Assembly: GCA_963727015.1 (NCBI GenBank)
Contig: CAVSEV010000011.1
Location: 744,001 to 808,000 of the forward strand
Length of the DNA stretch: 64,000 nt
Reading direction: 5' to 3'
Source: DATFVJ01 sp963727015
Lineage (GTDB): Bacteria; Actinomycetota; Actinomycetes; Streptosporangiales; Streptosporangiaceae
A program made the position numbers and the translations under genes. The notes under the pieces were generated by a model, which saw only the letters and a program-made list of their open reading frames with translations, did not search any database and was not told where the DNA came from. The first letter of the stretch is position 1. Each line of letters begins with the position of its first letter. This document shows positions 50,038 through 58,574 of this stretch, in pieces.

Positions 50038-52455
50038 ATGAAGAGCCGAATCGTCGCCGGGGCGAGCGGTAGCGCGGTAACTCTCAGCGGCAGCAACTTC
50101 ACCCTGGTTGTCATCGTTGCCGTGATCGCCCTGCTCGCGCTGGCCGTGGCCGGCGGGCTGGTACGTAACGTACTTGCCGCTGATCAGGGAACCACGAAGA
50201 TGCAGGAGATCTCGCGCGCCGTACAGGAGGGCGCGGCGGCCTATCTGCGCAGGCAGTTCAAGACCCTCGGCGTCTTCGTCGTGCTGATCCCCTTCCTGCT
50301 CCTGCTGCTGCCTGCCGACACGGTCGGCGTCCGCATCGGGAGGTCTTGCTTCTTCGTTGTGGGTGCGGTCTTCTCCGGGTTGACCGGCTTTACCGGCATG
50401 TCGCTTGCTGTCCGCGCCAACGTCCGGGTCGCTGCGGCTGCCCGTGAATCCGGCGGTGAGCGCCGCGCCATGCGCCTCGCCTTCCGTACCGGCGGCGTCG
50501 CCGGAATGTTCACCGTGGGCCTCGGCCTGTTCGGCGCGGCGATCGTCGTGCTGAGCTTCAAGGCGAACGCGCCAAGCGTCCTCGAAGGTTTCGGTTTCGG
50601 CGCTGCCCTCCTCGCCATGTTCATGCGTGTCGGCGGCGGTATCTTCACCAAGGCAGCGGATGTCGGCGCCGACCTCGTCGGCAAGATCGAAAAACACATT
50701 CCCGAGGACGACCCGCGGAACGCGGCCACCATCGCCGACAACGTCGGTGACAACGTAGGTGACTGCGCGGGCATGGCCGCCGACCTGTTCGAGTCGTACG
50801 CCGTGATGCTCGTGGCCTCGCTGATCCTGGGGAAGATCGCATTTGGTGACCAGGGCCTGGTGTTCCCGCTCCTCGTCCCGATGGTAGGCGTCATCACCGC
50901 GGTCATCGGGATCTTCGTCGTCGTTCCGCGTAAGGGCGACCGCAGCGGCATGACCGCTATCAACCGAGGCTTCTTCATCTCAGCGGTGATCTCGGCGGTG
51001 GGGGTCGCCATAGTCGCGTTCATCTACCTGCCGAGCCACTTCAGCGGGCTCAAGGGAGTCACCGACCCAGCAATCTTGCGGCACGGCGGGAGCCCGCAGT
51101 GGCTGGCTATCGGCGCTGTGCTCATCGGCCTGGTACTTGCCAGCACGATCCAGTTGCTTACCGGTTACTTCACCGAGACCAACCGGCGGCCGGTGCTGGA
51201 CATCGGCCGGAGTTCGGTCACCGGCGCGGCGACGGTCATCCTGTCCGGAATTTCTGTCGGCCTAGAATCGGCGGTGTACTCGGCGCTGCTCCTCGGCGCC
51301 GCGGTGTACGGCGCGTTCCTGCTTGGCACGGGGAATGCCACGATCGCCCTGTTCGCGGTCGCGCTCGCCGGCACCGGCCTGCTGACCACGGTGGGCGTGA
51401 TCGTGTCCATGGACACCTTCGGCCCAGTCTCAGACAACGCCCAGGGCATCGCCGAGATGTCCGGTGACGTGACCGGCGAGGGCGCGCAGGTCCTGACCCG
51501 CCTCGACGCGGTCGGCAACACCACCAAGGCCATTACCAAGGGAATCGCGATAGCCACCGCGGTGCTCGCCGCGACCGCGCTCTTCGGCTCCTTCAAGACG
51601 GCGGTCGTCGGTGCCCTCGCCAAGACGGCACCCGCATTCAGCCTGTCCGTGGACAAACCAAACATCCTCGTCGGCGTGATGGTCGGCGCGTCGGTTGTGT
51701 TCCTGTTCGCCGGTCTTCTCATCATGGCCGTCGGCCGCGCGGCCGGGCGGGTGGTCCTCGAGGTCCGTGATCAGTTCCGCAACCATCCGGGGATCATGGA
51801 CTTCACCGAGAAGCCCGAGTACGGGCGGGTCGTCGACATCTGCACCCGGGACTCGCTGCGCGAACTCGCCACTCCTGGCCTCCTCGCGGTGCTCACCCCG
51901 ATCGCGATCGGCTTCGCGTTCGGCTACGGACCGCTCGGCTCGTTCCTGGTCGGCGCCATCGCCGCCGGCGCCCTGATGGCTGTCTTCCTGGCCAATTCCG
52001 GTGGAGCCTGGGACAACGCCAAGAAACTGGTTGAGGACGGCCACTATGGCGGCAAGGGCTCCGAGGCCCATTCGGCGACGGTGATCGGCGACACGGTCGG
52101 CGACCCGTTCAAGGACACCGCTGGCCCCGCGATCAACCCTCTCATCAAGGTGATGAACCTCGTCTCACTCCTGATCGCGCCGAGCGTCGTGACCTACAGC
52201 AACAAGACGTGGCTGCGCATTCTGGTGACCGTGATCGCCCTCGCGATCGTAGTGAGCGCGATCCTGGTCTCCAAGCGGCGGGCGGCCCACATGGCGCCCG
52301 GTGGGGCGGCACCAGGCGAGCTTGATGCCGTACCTGGCGGTCCTGCTGTTACCGGCGATGGCGGCACGGGTGCTCTGGAAGCCGGTTCACCTACCGTCGC
52401 TGGCCCCGGGGTGCCAGACGAGGCCAGCAAGGCGGCGCACCAAACCAAGACCTGA
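50038..52455 (+). CDS. hppA: K+-independent proton-pumping membrane pyrophosphatase
   Basis: The 805-residue protein couples pyrophosphate hydrolysis to proton export, saving energy from biosynthetic PPi. About 16 helices are present. The catalytic region includes GGGIFTKAADVGADLVGKIE, EDDPRNAATIADNVGDNVGD, and, near the end, NSGGAWDNAKKLVEDG and VIGDTVGDPFKDTAGPAINP. The selectivity motif is GNTTKAITKG with Lys497; Lys at this place marks the K+-independent class. The last 50 residues (GGAAPGELDAVPGGPAVTGDG) are a polar, probably cytosolic tail not found in all members. ATG 50038 follows GAGGAGG. The order bldG, anti-sigma, hppA is as in Streptomyces. Confidence 0.95.
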   Translation: MKSRIVAGASGSAVTLSGSNFTLVVIVAVIALLALAVAGGLVRNVLAADQGTTKMQEISRAVQEGAAAYLRRQFKTLGVFVVLIPFLLLLLPADTVGVRIGRSCFFVVGAVFSGLTGFTGMSLAVRANVRVAAAARESGGERRAMRLAFRTGGVAGMFTVGLGLFGAAIVVLSFKANAPSVLEGFGFGAALLAMFMRVGGGIFTKAADVGADLVGKIEKHIPEDDPRNAATIADNVGDNVGDCAGMAADLFESYAVMLVASLILGKIAFGDQGLVFPLLVPMVGVITAVIGIFVVVPRKGDRSGMTAINRGFFISAVISAVGVAIVAFIYLPSHFSGLKGVTDPAILRHGGSPQWLAIGAVLIGLVLASTIQLLTGYFTETNRRPVLDIGRSSVTGAATVILSGISVGLESAVYSALLLGAAVYGAFLLGTGNATIALFAVALAGTGLLTTVGVIVSMDTFGPVSDNAQGIAEMSGDVTGEGAQVLTRLDAVGNTTKAITKGIAIATAVLAATALFGSFKTAVVGALAKTAPAFSLSVDKPNILVGVMVGASVVFLFAGLLIMAVGRAAGRVVLEVRDQFRNHPGIMDFTEKPEYGRVVDICTRDSLRELATPGLLAVLTPIAIGFAFGYGPLGSFLVGAIAAGALMAVFLANSGGAWDNAKKLVEDGHYGGKGSEAHSATVIGDTVGDPFKDTAGPAINPLIKVMNLVSLLIAPSVVTYSNKTWLRILVTVIALAIVVSAILVSKRRAAHMAPGGAAPGELDAVPGGPAVTGDGGTGALEAGSPTVAGPGVPDEASKAAHQTKT

Positions 52456-52589
52456 CATCGGCCTGCTGCCCATCAAGGCCCATTGCCAGGGCCTAAGGTC
52501 TGCTCTGATTGCTAGCGCGCTGCCCCGGCCGGGCTGCCGGCCCAGTCGCTGCCATCCAGTCGGCAGGCGTGGGCTGCCCGGCTCGGGCG

Positions 52590-52840
52590 CGGCCGGCGCG
52601 CTCTGTGGGCTCGCCCGCCAGGCCGCTCGGCCAGGTCGCGCCCCGTGCCGCCAGGCCGGGCCCGCTAGGCCTGCCTGGCCGGCCGTGTCGGCCAGGCAGG
52701 GTCCCCCGGTCCCCCGGCCGCGTGGCCGGCCGTGTCGGCCCAGCCGGGCCGCCTGGCCGCCGCGTCGGCCCAGCCCGGGCCCGCCGGGTCGCCTGGCCGG
52801 CCGTGTCGGCCAGGCCGGGCCCGCCGGGCCTGGCTGGGTC
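52590..52840. repeat. GC-rich tandem and inverted repeats
   Basis: Variants of GCCTGGCCGGCCGTGTCGG occur three or four times together with GCCAGGCCGGGC-type segments, giving alternating direct and inverted repeats of about 23 bp. The stretch is nearly AT-free and would fold strongly as RNA. No gene uses it, although all frames stay open for long distances. Confidence 0.7.
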
Positions 52841-52907
52841 CATGATCCGATACTGTGTAAACTTGCCCGCGTTATTTGCAGGTGAATTAACACGGTTTCG
52901 GATCATG
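52841..52907. repeat. 67-bp hairpin element, member 1
   Basis: CATGATCCGATACTGTGTAA and TTAACACGGTTTCGGATCATG are inverted arms with three mismatches around a 26-bp centre containing GCGTTATTTGCAGGTGA. It resembles the element at 53120-53177 in its ends and centre. Together they appear to be a small palindromic repeat family. Confidence 0.65.
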
Positions 52908-53119
52908 ACCTGGTCGTGGCGATCCGGCCCATGATCGGCGGGCGGGGACTTAGTGCCAATTGACGTCGCGGCACGCGGCTCACGCCAACCTCACAGGCCG
53001 ATCACGTACAGGATCACGATCAAGGCAGGTACGCGCCCGGCCGGGGCTGATCCTTAAATGCGCCGGATTCGGCTATCCGCCAACGGTGATCTATTGCTTC
53101 GGGCTATATGGCTCCAGGT

Positions 53120-53177
53120 CCATGATCCCGTAGCGTTTTTCGCGGATATTTGCCCTGAAAACGCTACGGGATCATGG
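53120..53177. repeat. 58-bp hairpin element, member 2
   Basis: CCATGATCCCGTAGCGTTTT and its perfect complement flank an 18-base centre (TCGCGGATATTTGCCCTG). It ends 37 bp before the SixA start, so it could influence expression of that gene. The rest of 52456-53214 has no gene. Confidence 0.75.
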
Positions 53178-53214
53178 TCGGCGCAATTGCTCGCGCGACA
53201 TTTGGAGGGGAATA

Positions 53215-53850
53215 GTGGCAGGAGTGAACCGTCTTGCCGTGCTGCGGCACGCGAAGGCTACCCACGAGCCTGGCTACAGCGACATCAACCGTCCGCTGAC
53301 CCGGCGCGGCCAGCGCGACGCCGCCGCCGTTGGGCGGTTCTTGCGGACACAGGGGATTGTGCCCGATATTGTGCTCTGCTCGAGTTCCAGCCGGACCAGC
53401 GAGACATGGGATTACCTGGCCGCAGCTCAAGTCACAGCTACGGGAACCATCAGCTCCGGGACCGCGAGCTCAGGGACCGCGAGTGCGAGAGCGACGGGTC
53501 CCACGAGCGGGAGAACCGCGAGCGCGAGAGCAACGGGTGCCGCGGATGCCGCGACTACAGGCATCGTTGCCGCGGCCGGCGAGGTCAGCTACGACGAGCG
53601 GATCTACGACGCCGGGATGGAAGATCTTTTCGAGATAATCAGGGCGACTCCGGCGACGGTCGGCACGCTGATGATCATCGGTCACAACCCGGCAGTTCAC
53701 GAACTCGTGCGCGCGCTCACCGGCGATCGCGAGATCGACTTCCCAACGTGCGCGCTCGCCGTGATCGAACTAGCCGGTGGGTGGGCGGACACGTCAATGC
53801 AGGGTGGACGCTTGGCGACGTTCTGGACGCCGAAGGGTGGCACTCGCTGA
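53215..53850 (+). CDS. SixA-type histidine phosphatase with a low-complexity insert
   Basis: SixA enzymes remove phosphate from phosphohistidine. The 211-residue protein has LAVLRHAKATHEPGYSDINR with the catalytic RHAK motif, RPLTRRGQRDAAAVGRFL, VLCSSSSRTSETW and, later, LMIIGHNPAVHELVRAL with the second His. Normal SixA is about 160-170 residues. The extra length is an insert at about 72-115 of Ala, Thr, Gly, Ser and Arg (SSGTASSGTASARATG, SGRTASARATGAA), encoded by imperfect repeats around ACCGCGAGC. GTG 53215 follows GGAGGGGAA. The insert lies where the SixA fold has a loop before YDERIYDAG, so activity may persist. Confidence 0.82.
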   Translation: MAGVNRLAVLRHAKATHEPGYSDINRPLTRRGQRDAAAVGRFLRTQGIVPDIVLCSSSSRTSETWDYLAAAQVTATGTISSGTASSGTASARATGPTSGRTASARATGAADAATTGIVAAAGEVSYDERIYDAGMEDLFEIIRATPATVGTLMIIGHNPAVHELVRALTGDREIDFPTCALAVIELAGGWADTSMQGGRLATFWTPKGGTR

Positions 53851-53961
53851 GCCAGGCCGGCCGAGGGCGAAGGGCGCCAGCCAGGTCCCGTTGAGGGTGC
53901 CAGGCCCGGCACGAGAAGGCGCTGGTCATGGCGGCGGCGACCGGCCTTCCCGCCACGACCG

Positions 53962-55161
53962 TCAGGCGTCCTCGGCGTCCGCAGCTTCCACTTCGTCGCG
54001 GGAGATGCCGAGCAGATACAAGATCGCATCAAGGTACGGCACGCTGACGGAGGCATCGGCGGCGTCCCTTACCACGGGTTTGGCGTTGAAGGCCACGCCG
54101 AGCCCGGCCGCTGTGATCATGTCGAGGTCGTTGGCGCCATCCCCGATCGCCACCGTCTGGCTGAGCGGGACGCCCGCCTGGGCGGCGAACTGGGCGAGCA
54201 TCCTCGCCTTCCCGGCCCGGTCGATGATCGGGCCTGCGAGGCTTCCCGTCAGCTTCCCGTCTCTTATCTCGAGCGTGTTCGCCGCCGAATAGTCGATGCC
54301 GAGTCGCTGCACCAGGTAATCGGTGATCTGGGCAAACCCGCCGCTGACGATCCCGCAGCGGTAGCCGAGGCGTTTCAGCGTCCTGATCAGGGTGCGGGCG
54401 CCGGGGGTGAGCTGAACCTCCCGGCGGACCTCGTCGAGGACGGAGATGTCGAGCCCTTCGAGCAGCGCGACGCGTTCACGCAGCGCAGAGGCGAAGTCGA
54501 GGTCGCCGCGCATCGCCGAGCCAGTGATCTCGGCGACCTGCTCGGCGCAACCTGCCCGCTTGGCGAGCAGTTCGATTACCTCGCCCTGGATCAGGGTTGA
54601 ATCCACGTCGATGACGACCAGTCGCATGGCACGGCGATGCAGCCCGCCACGCTGGACCGCCACGTCAACCTGCTGCCGCACGGCTTCGGTTGAAAGCTCG
54701 GCGCGCAATGCGTGCGGGTCAGCCCCTGAGACGTCGAGTTCGATGCAGGTAACCGGGTAATGCGCAAGGCGCCCGATCCGGTCGATGTTGGCGCCTCCCG
54801 CGGCGATCCGGCCCGCGATCGCCGCCATGGCCGTCGGCAGCAACGGGCTGCCAAGCACGGTCACGTGCAGCCGGCCTCGTCTGCCGCGCCCGCGCGGCGG
54901 ATCGCCGGTGCCTATCGTGATCTCGGCCTCCAGGCCGAGGTCGGCCGCGACCTGGATGACCGCCCGGTGCGCTGCAGTGAGATCGACCGGGCCGTCGCAG
55001 GTCAGCAGCGCGCCGAGGATTAGGCGGCCGCGTATTACCACCTGCTCGACGTCGGTGACAGTCAGCGGGTGGGCGGCGAGGACCGAGAAGAGCCTGGACG
55101 TCACTCCTGGCCGGTCCCGGCCGGTCAGGGTGATCAGCAGCGTGGCACGAGGGGCGTTCAT
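53962..55161 (-). CDS. serB: Phosphoserine phosphatase
   Basis: SerB catalyses the last step of serine synthesis. ATG 55161 gives 399 residues, with two N-terminal ACT-like domains (LLITLTGRDRPGVTSRLFSV, then LHVTVLGSPLLPTAMAAIAG) and a C-terminal HAD domain. HAD motif I is LVVIDVDSTLIQGEVIELLA, motif II is CGIVSGGFAQITDYL and the final motif is AIGDGANDLDMITAAGLGVA. The ACT parts imply allosteric control, as in mycobacterial SerB2. Length and order match actinobacterial SerB. It is followed on the same strand upstream by the queA-like gene with an 83-bp gap. Confidence 0.95.
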   Translation of the reverse strand: MNAPRATLLITLTGRDRPGVTSRLFSVLAAHPLTVTDVEQVVIRGRLILGALLTCDGPVDLTAAHRAVIQVAADLGLEAEITIGTGDPPRGRGRRGRLHVTVLGSPLLPTAMAAIAGRIAAGGANIDRIGRLAHYPVTCIELDVSGADPHALRAELSTEAVRQQVDVAVQRGGLHRRAMRLVVIDVDSTLIQGEVIELLAKRAGCAEQVAEITGSAMRGDLDFASALRERVALLEGLDISVLDEVRREVQLTPGARTLIRTLKRLGYRCGIVSGGFAQITDYLVQRLGIDYSAANTLEIRDGKLTGSLAGPIIDRAGKARMLAQFAAQAGVPLSQTVAIGDGANDLDMITAAGLGVAFNAKPVVRDAADASVSVPYLDAILYLLGISRDEVEAADAEDA

Positions 55162-55244
55162 TGCGCACTGAACGCTACCGCGTGTGGGAAGGCGCCGTGA
55201 CCAGCCTGCCGGCGTCCGGGGACGCAGCCTCGGCGCCGCACGGG

Positions 55245-56291
55245 TCACGGCAGCAGCAGGTGTACGTCCCCGAACTCGTGCCACAGGTATCCCTGCTCCA
55301 GAGCCGCCGCGTAACAGCGGCGCAGCAACTGCGGCCCCGCGAACGCCTCGAGCATGAGCAGGTGCGACGAGCGCGGTTCGTGAAAGCCGGTGAGCAGGCC
55401 GTCCGCAACGTGCGGGCCGCGCCGCGGTGAGATGACAAGGTCCGTCCAGCCGGCCGAGGCAATCACACCGCCTGCGCCCGGGCTGTCGCGTCCGGCCGCG
55501 ACCGCGGCGGTCTCCAGCGCCCGTACCACGGTGGTTCCCGCCGCGATCACCCGTCCGCCGCTGCGGCGGGTGAGGTTGACCAGGCGGGCCGTAGCGGGCG
55601 GGACCTCGTAGGGCTCGGGGTAAGGAGGTTCGTCGCCCTCAAGCGACGACACCCCTGTGTCCAGCCTGAGCGGAGCGATGGTCACGCCGCTGGTGACCAG
55701 ACGTGTCACAAGTTCGGCGCTAAATGGCCTGCTGGCGCTCGGCATCTCCGCGCTGCCCGGCCGGGTCGCGAACACGGTCTGGTAGACCTCGAGCGGCCAG
55801 TCCCTGGTCACATAGGAGTAGCGGATCGGGCGGCCGTGACGGAGCAGGTACGGGATGACCGACGTGGACAGTTGTGCCCGCCAGAGCCGCCCGGTCACGC
55901 GGCAGCAGAGGGTCAGCCGGGCGCCGCCGGGAAGATCGATCACCGTTCCGGCCGCACCGCGCGCGCAGGGGGCCGTGCCTGAGGAGCGCACCTCACGCAA
56001 TTCGATCATCCACGCCCCGTCGGGAAGCGGCGTCGAGAAATGCACCGAGATGTCCGCGCTGGCGCGGACCGCGGCAGGCAGCGTCGCGGATGTGTTGACC
56101 ACGACCAGGTCACCCGGCAGCAGAACCGTCGCCAGGTCGGTGAACGTGCGATGGGTGATCGTGCCGGAATGCCGGCGGCTGACCAGCAGTCGCACGCTGT
56201 CACGGCGCTCGCCACGAACTTCTGGTGGTTCGCGTGCCTCGCGCCGCCGCGGGAGCGTGAATTCGATCGTCACGGTGTTCTCCTCGATCAT
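55245..56291 (-). CDS. QueA-like S-adenosylmethionine:tRNA ribosyltransferase-isomerase
   Basis: This 348-residue protein starts in an ATGA overlap with the SDR gene. QueA adds the ribosyl part of SAM to preQ1 in tRNA during queuosine synthesis. Conserved blocks are LLPGDLVVVNTSATLPAAVR, PYPEPYEVPPATARLVN, GGRVIAAGTTVVRALETAA, LVISPRRGPHVADGLLTGFH and SSHLLMLEAFAGPQLLRRCY. In this actinobacterial subgroup the first block has NTSATLP where QueA usually has NDTRVIP, and no other queuosine genes are adjacent. The exact reaction is therefore less sure than the family. It is cytosolic. Confidence 0.75.
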   Translation of the reverse strand: MIEENTVTIEFTLPRRREAREPPEVRGERRDSVRLLVSRRHSGTITHRTFTDLATVLLPGDLVVVNTSATLPAAVRASADISVHFSTPLPDGAWMIELREVRSSGTAPCARGAAGTVIDLPGGARLTLCCRVTGRLWRAQLSTSVIPYLLRHGRPIRYSYVTRDWPLEVYQTVFATRPGSAEMPSASRPFSAELVTRLVTSGVTIAPLRLDTGVSSLEGDEPPYPEPYEVPPATARLVNLTRRSGGRVIAAGTTVVRALETAAVAAGRDSPGAGGVIASAGWTDLVISPRRGPHVADGLLTGFHEPRSSHLLMLEAFAGPQLLRRCYAAALEQGYLWHEFGDVHLLLP

Positions 56292-57088
56292 CCCGATACG
56301 TGAATCGGCGGATTCTCATCCAGCAGTGAGCGGGCCGCTGCAACCCGCGGGGGTGCCGCGGATATGGCGGCGAGGTCGCCGTTCCCGGCCGGGAACAGGT
56401 CCGCGGCCCGGTATCTGCCGCTCGGCAGCCGCTCAGTGATCAGCCGCAGGAATGCGGGCACCACCGTTTCTGGCAGCGGCCGGTCGGAGATGTCCTCACC
56501 AGGGAAGGCGCGCTGGTGCATGACGGTACGAAGATCACCTGGATCCACCCGCCAGGTGCGTACCGTGTTCTCCTCGGCAGCCAGTACATTCGACGCTTGC
56601 TCGAGCGCGGCCTTCGCGGCGCCGTAACCGCCCCAGCCTGCGTAGGGCTCCGCGGCGGCATCCGACGTGATGTTGAGGATCGCGCCGCCGCGTTCGCGTA
56701 GCCACGGCAGCATCAGCTGGATCAGCGCGATCGGCGCGATCACGTTCGCCTCGAACGAGTCACGCAGCTGGGGGAGCGGATACCTGGCGAGCGGCGGCAG
56801 CGGGCTCGCGCCCAGCGTGCCCGCGTTGTTGACGAGCAGGTCCAGGCCGCCTGCCTGCTGCGCGGCGCGGTGCAGGGCGTCACGGTGGGCGGGGTCCGTG
56901 ACATCGCCGGGCACCGCCCGCACCTGGGTACCCGGAGGAAGCGCAGTGACCGCCGCGTCGAGCGCGGCGGCGTTTCTAGCGTCCACGATGACCGTGTAGC
57001 CACGGGTGGCGAGACCGCTCGCCAGCGCCCGGCCGAGACCGCGTGAGGCGCCACTGACCAGCGCTACGGGTGCATGTTCTGCGTTCAT
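56288..57088 (-). CDS. Short-chain dehydrogenase/reductase
   Basis: ATG 57088 gives 266 residues; an upstream start adds 12 unlikely residues. The SDR parts are ALVSGASRGLGRALASGLAT (TGxxxGxG variant), DLLVNNAGTLGASP (NNAG), and an active site Ser region ILNITSDAAAEPYAGWGGYG and AAKAAL with YGAAK as the Tyr-x-x-x-Lys motif. It reduces or oxidises a carbonyl or alcohol using NAD(P). The last 15 codons (LLDENPPIHVSG) coincide with a dispersed 46-bp repeat also found beside acs, so the C-terminus may have been recruited from it. Its stop overlaps the queA-like start. Confidence 0.88.
   Translation of the reverse strand: MNAEHAPVALVSGASRGLGRALASGLATRGYTVIVDARNAAALDAAVTALPPGTQVRAVPGDVTDPAHRDALHRAAQQAGGLDLLVNNAGTLGASPLPPLARYPLPQLRDSFEANVIAPIALIQLMLPWLRERGGAILNITSDAAAEPYAGWGGYGAAKAALEQASNVLAAEENTVRTWRVDPGDLRTVMHQRAFPGEDISDRPLPETVVPAFLRLITERLPSGRYRAADLFPAGNGDLAAISAAPPRVAAARSLLDENPPIHVSG
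56291..56336. repeat. 46-bp dispersed repeat, copy 2, inside the SDR 3' end
   Basis: The complement of this segment matches 42330-42375 with three mismatches. Here it is translated as the last residues of the SDR protein; at 42330 it is intergenic and antisense to acs. Confidence 0.7.
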
Positions 57089-57212
57089 GCCAGCGACGCT
57101 AGGCGCCGCGGCCGCGCAGCGCATCGGGCCGTGGCCGTAGTGTGTACTGGCCTCATGGTCCTAGGACCGGCGACCGATCCAGGGCGGTGGCGGCAGGGGT
57201 ACGTTCTGGATT

Positions 57213-58574
57213 ATGCGTGACAGAGCAGGCAAAGTTGACCGAGGTGGCGGAGCCGGCGGAGCTGAGCGAGCCGGGAGAGCCGAGCGAGCCGACGGAGCTG
57301 AGCGAGCCGACGGAGCTGAGCGAGCCGACGGAGCCGAGCGAGCCGATGTAGCTGAGCGAGCCGATGTAGCTGAGCGAGCCGGCGGATGGGCCGGGGCCCG
57401 GCTAGCGGCCGGTGACCGCCTCGACCAGTTGCTCTACCAGGTCAGCCAGGCGGTGCTCGCGGTCACCAGGCAGGTGTCTGTGCGCGATGCCCTCGAGACG
57501 ATCGTGAAGTCGGCCCGGTCGCTGATCGGAGCCCGGTACGCGGCGCTAGGCGTGCCAGGCAACGACGGGACGTTCGCCGAGTTCGTGGTGGCGGGCATGA
57601 GCAGGCGCGAGCAGGCTGCGATCGGCCCGCTGCCGCGCCAGCACGGCATGCTGGGTGTCCTGCTAAAAGAGGGCACGCCTGAGCGGCTCGGCGACATACG
57701 CGCGGATCCCAGGTTCGAGTACTTTCCCCCTGCCCATCCGGTGCTCACCGACTTCCTCGGGGTGCCGATCAAAGATGGCCAGCACGTGCTTGGCATTATC
57801 TTCCTCGCGAACAAGCAGGTATCAGGCGGTTTCACCGAGCGCGACCAGGAACTCCTTTCGCTCTTCGCGGCGCACGCCGCGATCGCGCTCACCAACGCCA
57901 GGCTGTACGAGCGGAGCCGCGAGCTTTCGGTGATCGAGGAGCGTGCCAGGCTTGCCAGGGACCTGCATGACGCGGTGTCGCAGAAGCTGTTCGGCATCAG
58001 GGTGAAGGCGCGCGCCGCCGCCATCCTGGTACCGAGGGATCCGGCGCGGGCCGCGGCCGAGCTCGAGAGCGTCGCCGAACTCGGCGTGGAGGCCTATGCG
58101 GAGCTTCGCGCGGTGATCGACGGGTTGCTCCCGCCTGACCTGACCACGTACGACCTGGCTGAATCGGTGCGCAGGTACGCGGAGGTGGCAGGCCGCGCGC
58201 ACGGCAGGCAGGTGCGCTTTGACGCGGCGGAACTGCCACGCCTTGGCGCCGAAACTGATGCGGTGATCTACCGCGTGGCGCAGGAGGCGCTGCATAACGC
58301 GCTGCGGCACTCGGCCGGCAGCGAGGTGCGGGTGAGCCTGTGCCCTGCTCGCACCAGCGTGATTCTGGAGGTCGCTGACGATGGCCCAGGTTTTGCCGCG
58401 GCCGCGCCTGGCGCGCGGCCTGGGGGGCTCGGCCTCGCATCGATGCGTGACCGTGCCGCGTCGATCGGCGCCACGCTGGCGGTCAGGTCCGCGCCAGGAG
58501 CGGGCACCTCGGTGCGGCTCACCGTCCCTGGGGCGGCCGCTAGCGGGCCGCGGATGGCGGACCGTGGACCATGA
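57213..58574 (+). CDS. GAF-domain sensor histidine kinase (NarL/DevS type)
   Basis: The 453-residue kinase has a GAF domain at about 75-225 (LIGARYAALGVPGNDG, VLTDFLGVPIKDGQHVLGI and FLANKQVSGGFTERD), then the HisKA_3 box ARLARDLHDAVSQKLFGI with phosphorylated His252, and a HATPase domain with N-box YRVAQEALHNALRHSAGS and G boxes EVADDGPGFAAAAPG and GGLGLASMRDRAASIG. There is no membrane segment, so it senses a cytosolic signal, as in DevS/DosT, although no heme ligand is certain. Its first 60 residues are hexapeptide repeats (AERADG/V) encoded by 18-bp units. No ribosome site is clear, so the true start may be downstream of the repeats. The response regulator overlaps its stop. Confidence 0.88.
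   Translation: MRDRAGKVDRGGGAGGAERAGRAERADGAERADGAERADGAERADVAERADVAERAGGWAGARLAAGDRLDQLLYQVSQAVLAVTRQVSVRDALETIVKSARSLIGARYAALGVPGNDGTFAEFVVAGMSRREQAAIGPLPRQHGMLGVLLKEGTPERLGDIRADPRFEYFPPAHPVLTDFLGVPIKDGQHVLGIIFLANKQVSGGFTERDQELLSLFAAHAAIALTNARLYERSRELSVIEERARLARDLHDAVSQKLFGIRVKARAAAILVPRDPARAAAELESVAELGVEAYAELRAVIDGLLPPDLTTYDLAESVRRYAEVAGRAHGRQVRFDAAELPRLGAETDAVIYRVAQEALHNALRHSAGSEVRVSLCPARTSVILEVADDGPGFAAAAPGARPGGLGLASMRDRAASIGATLAVRSAPGAGTSVRLTVPGAAASGPRMADRGP
57251..57380. repeat. 18-bp repeat at the kinase gene 5' end
   Basis: Six or seven copies of GAGCTGAGCGAGCCGACG and near variants are present. In the kinase frame they encode Ala-Glu-Arg-Ala-Asp-Gly/Val; another frame gives Leu-Ser-Glu-Pro-Thr-Glu until a stop at 57351. 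Confidence 0.85.
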
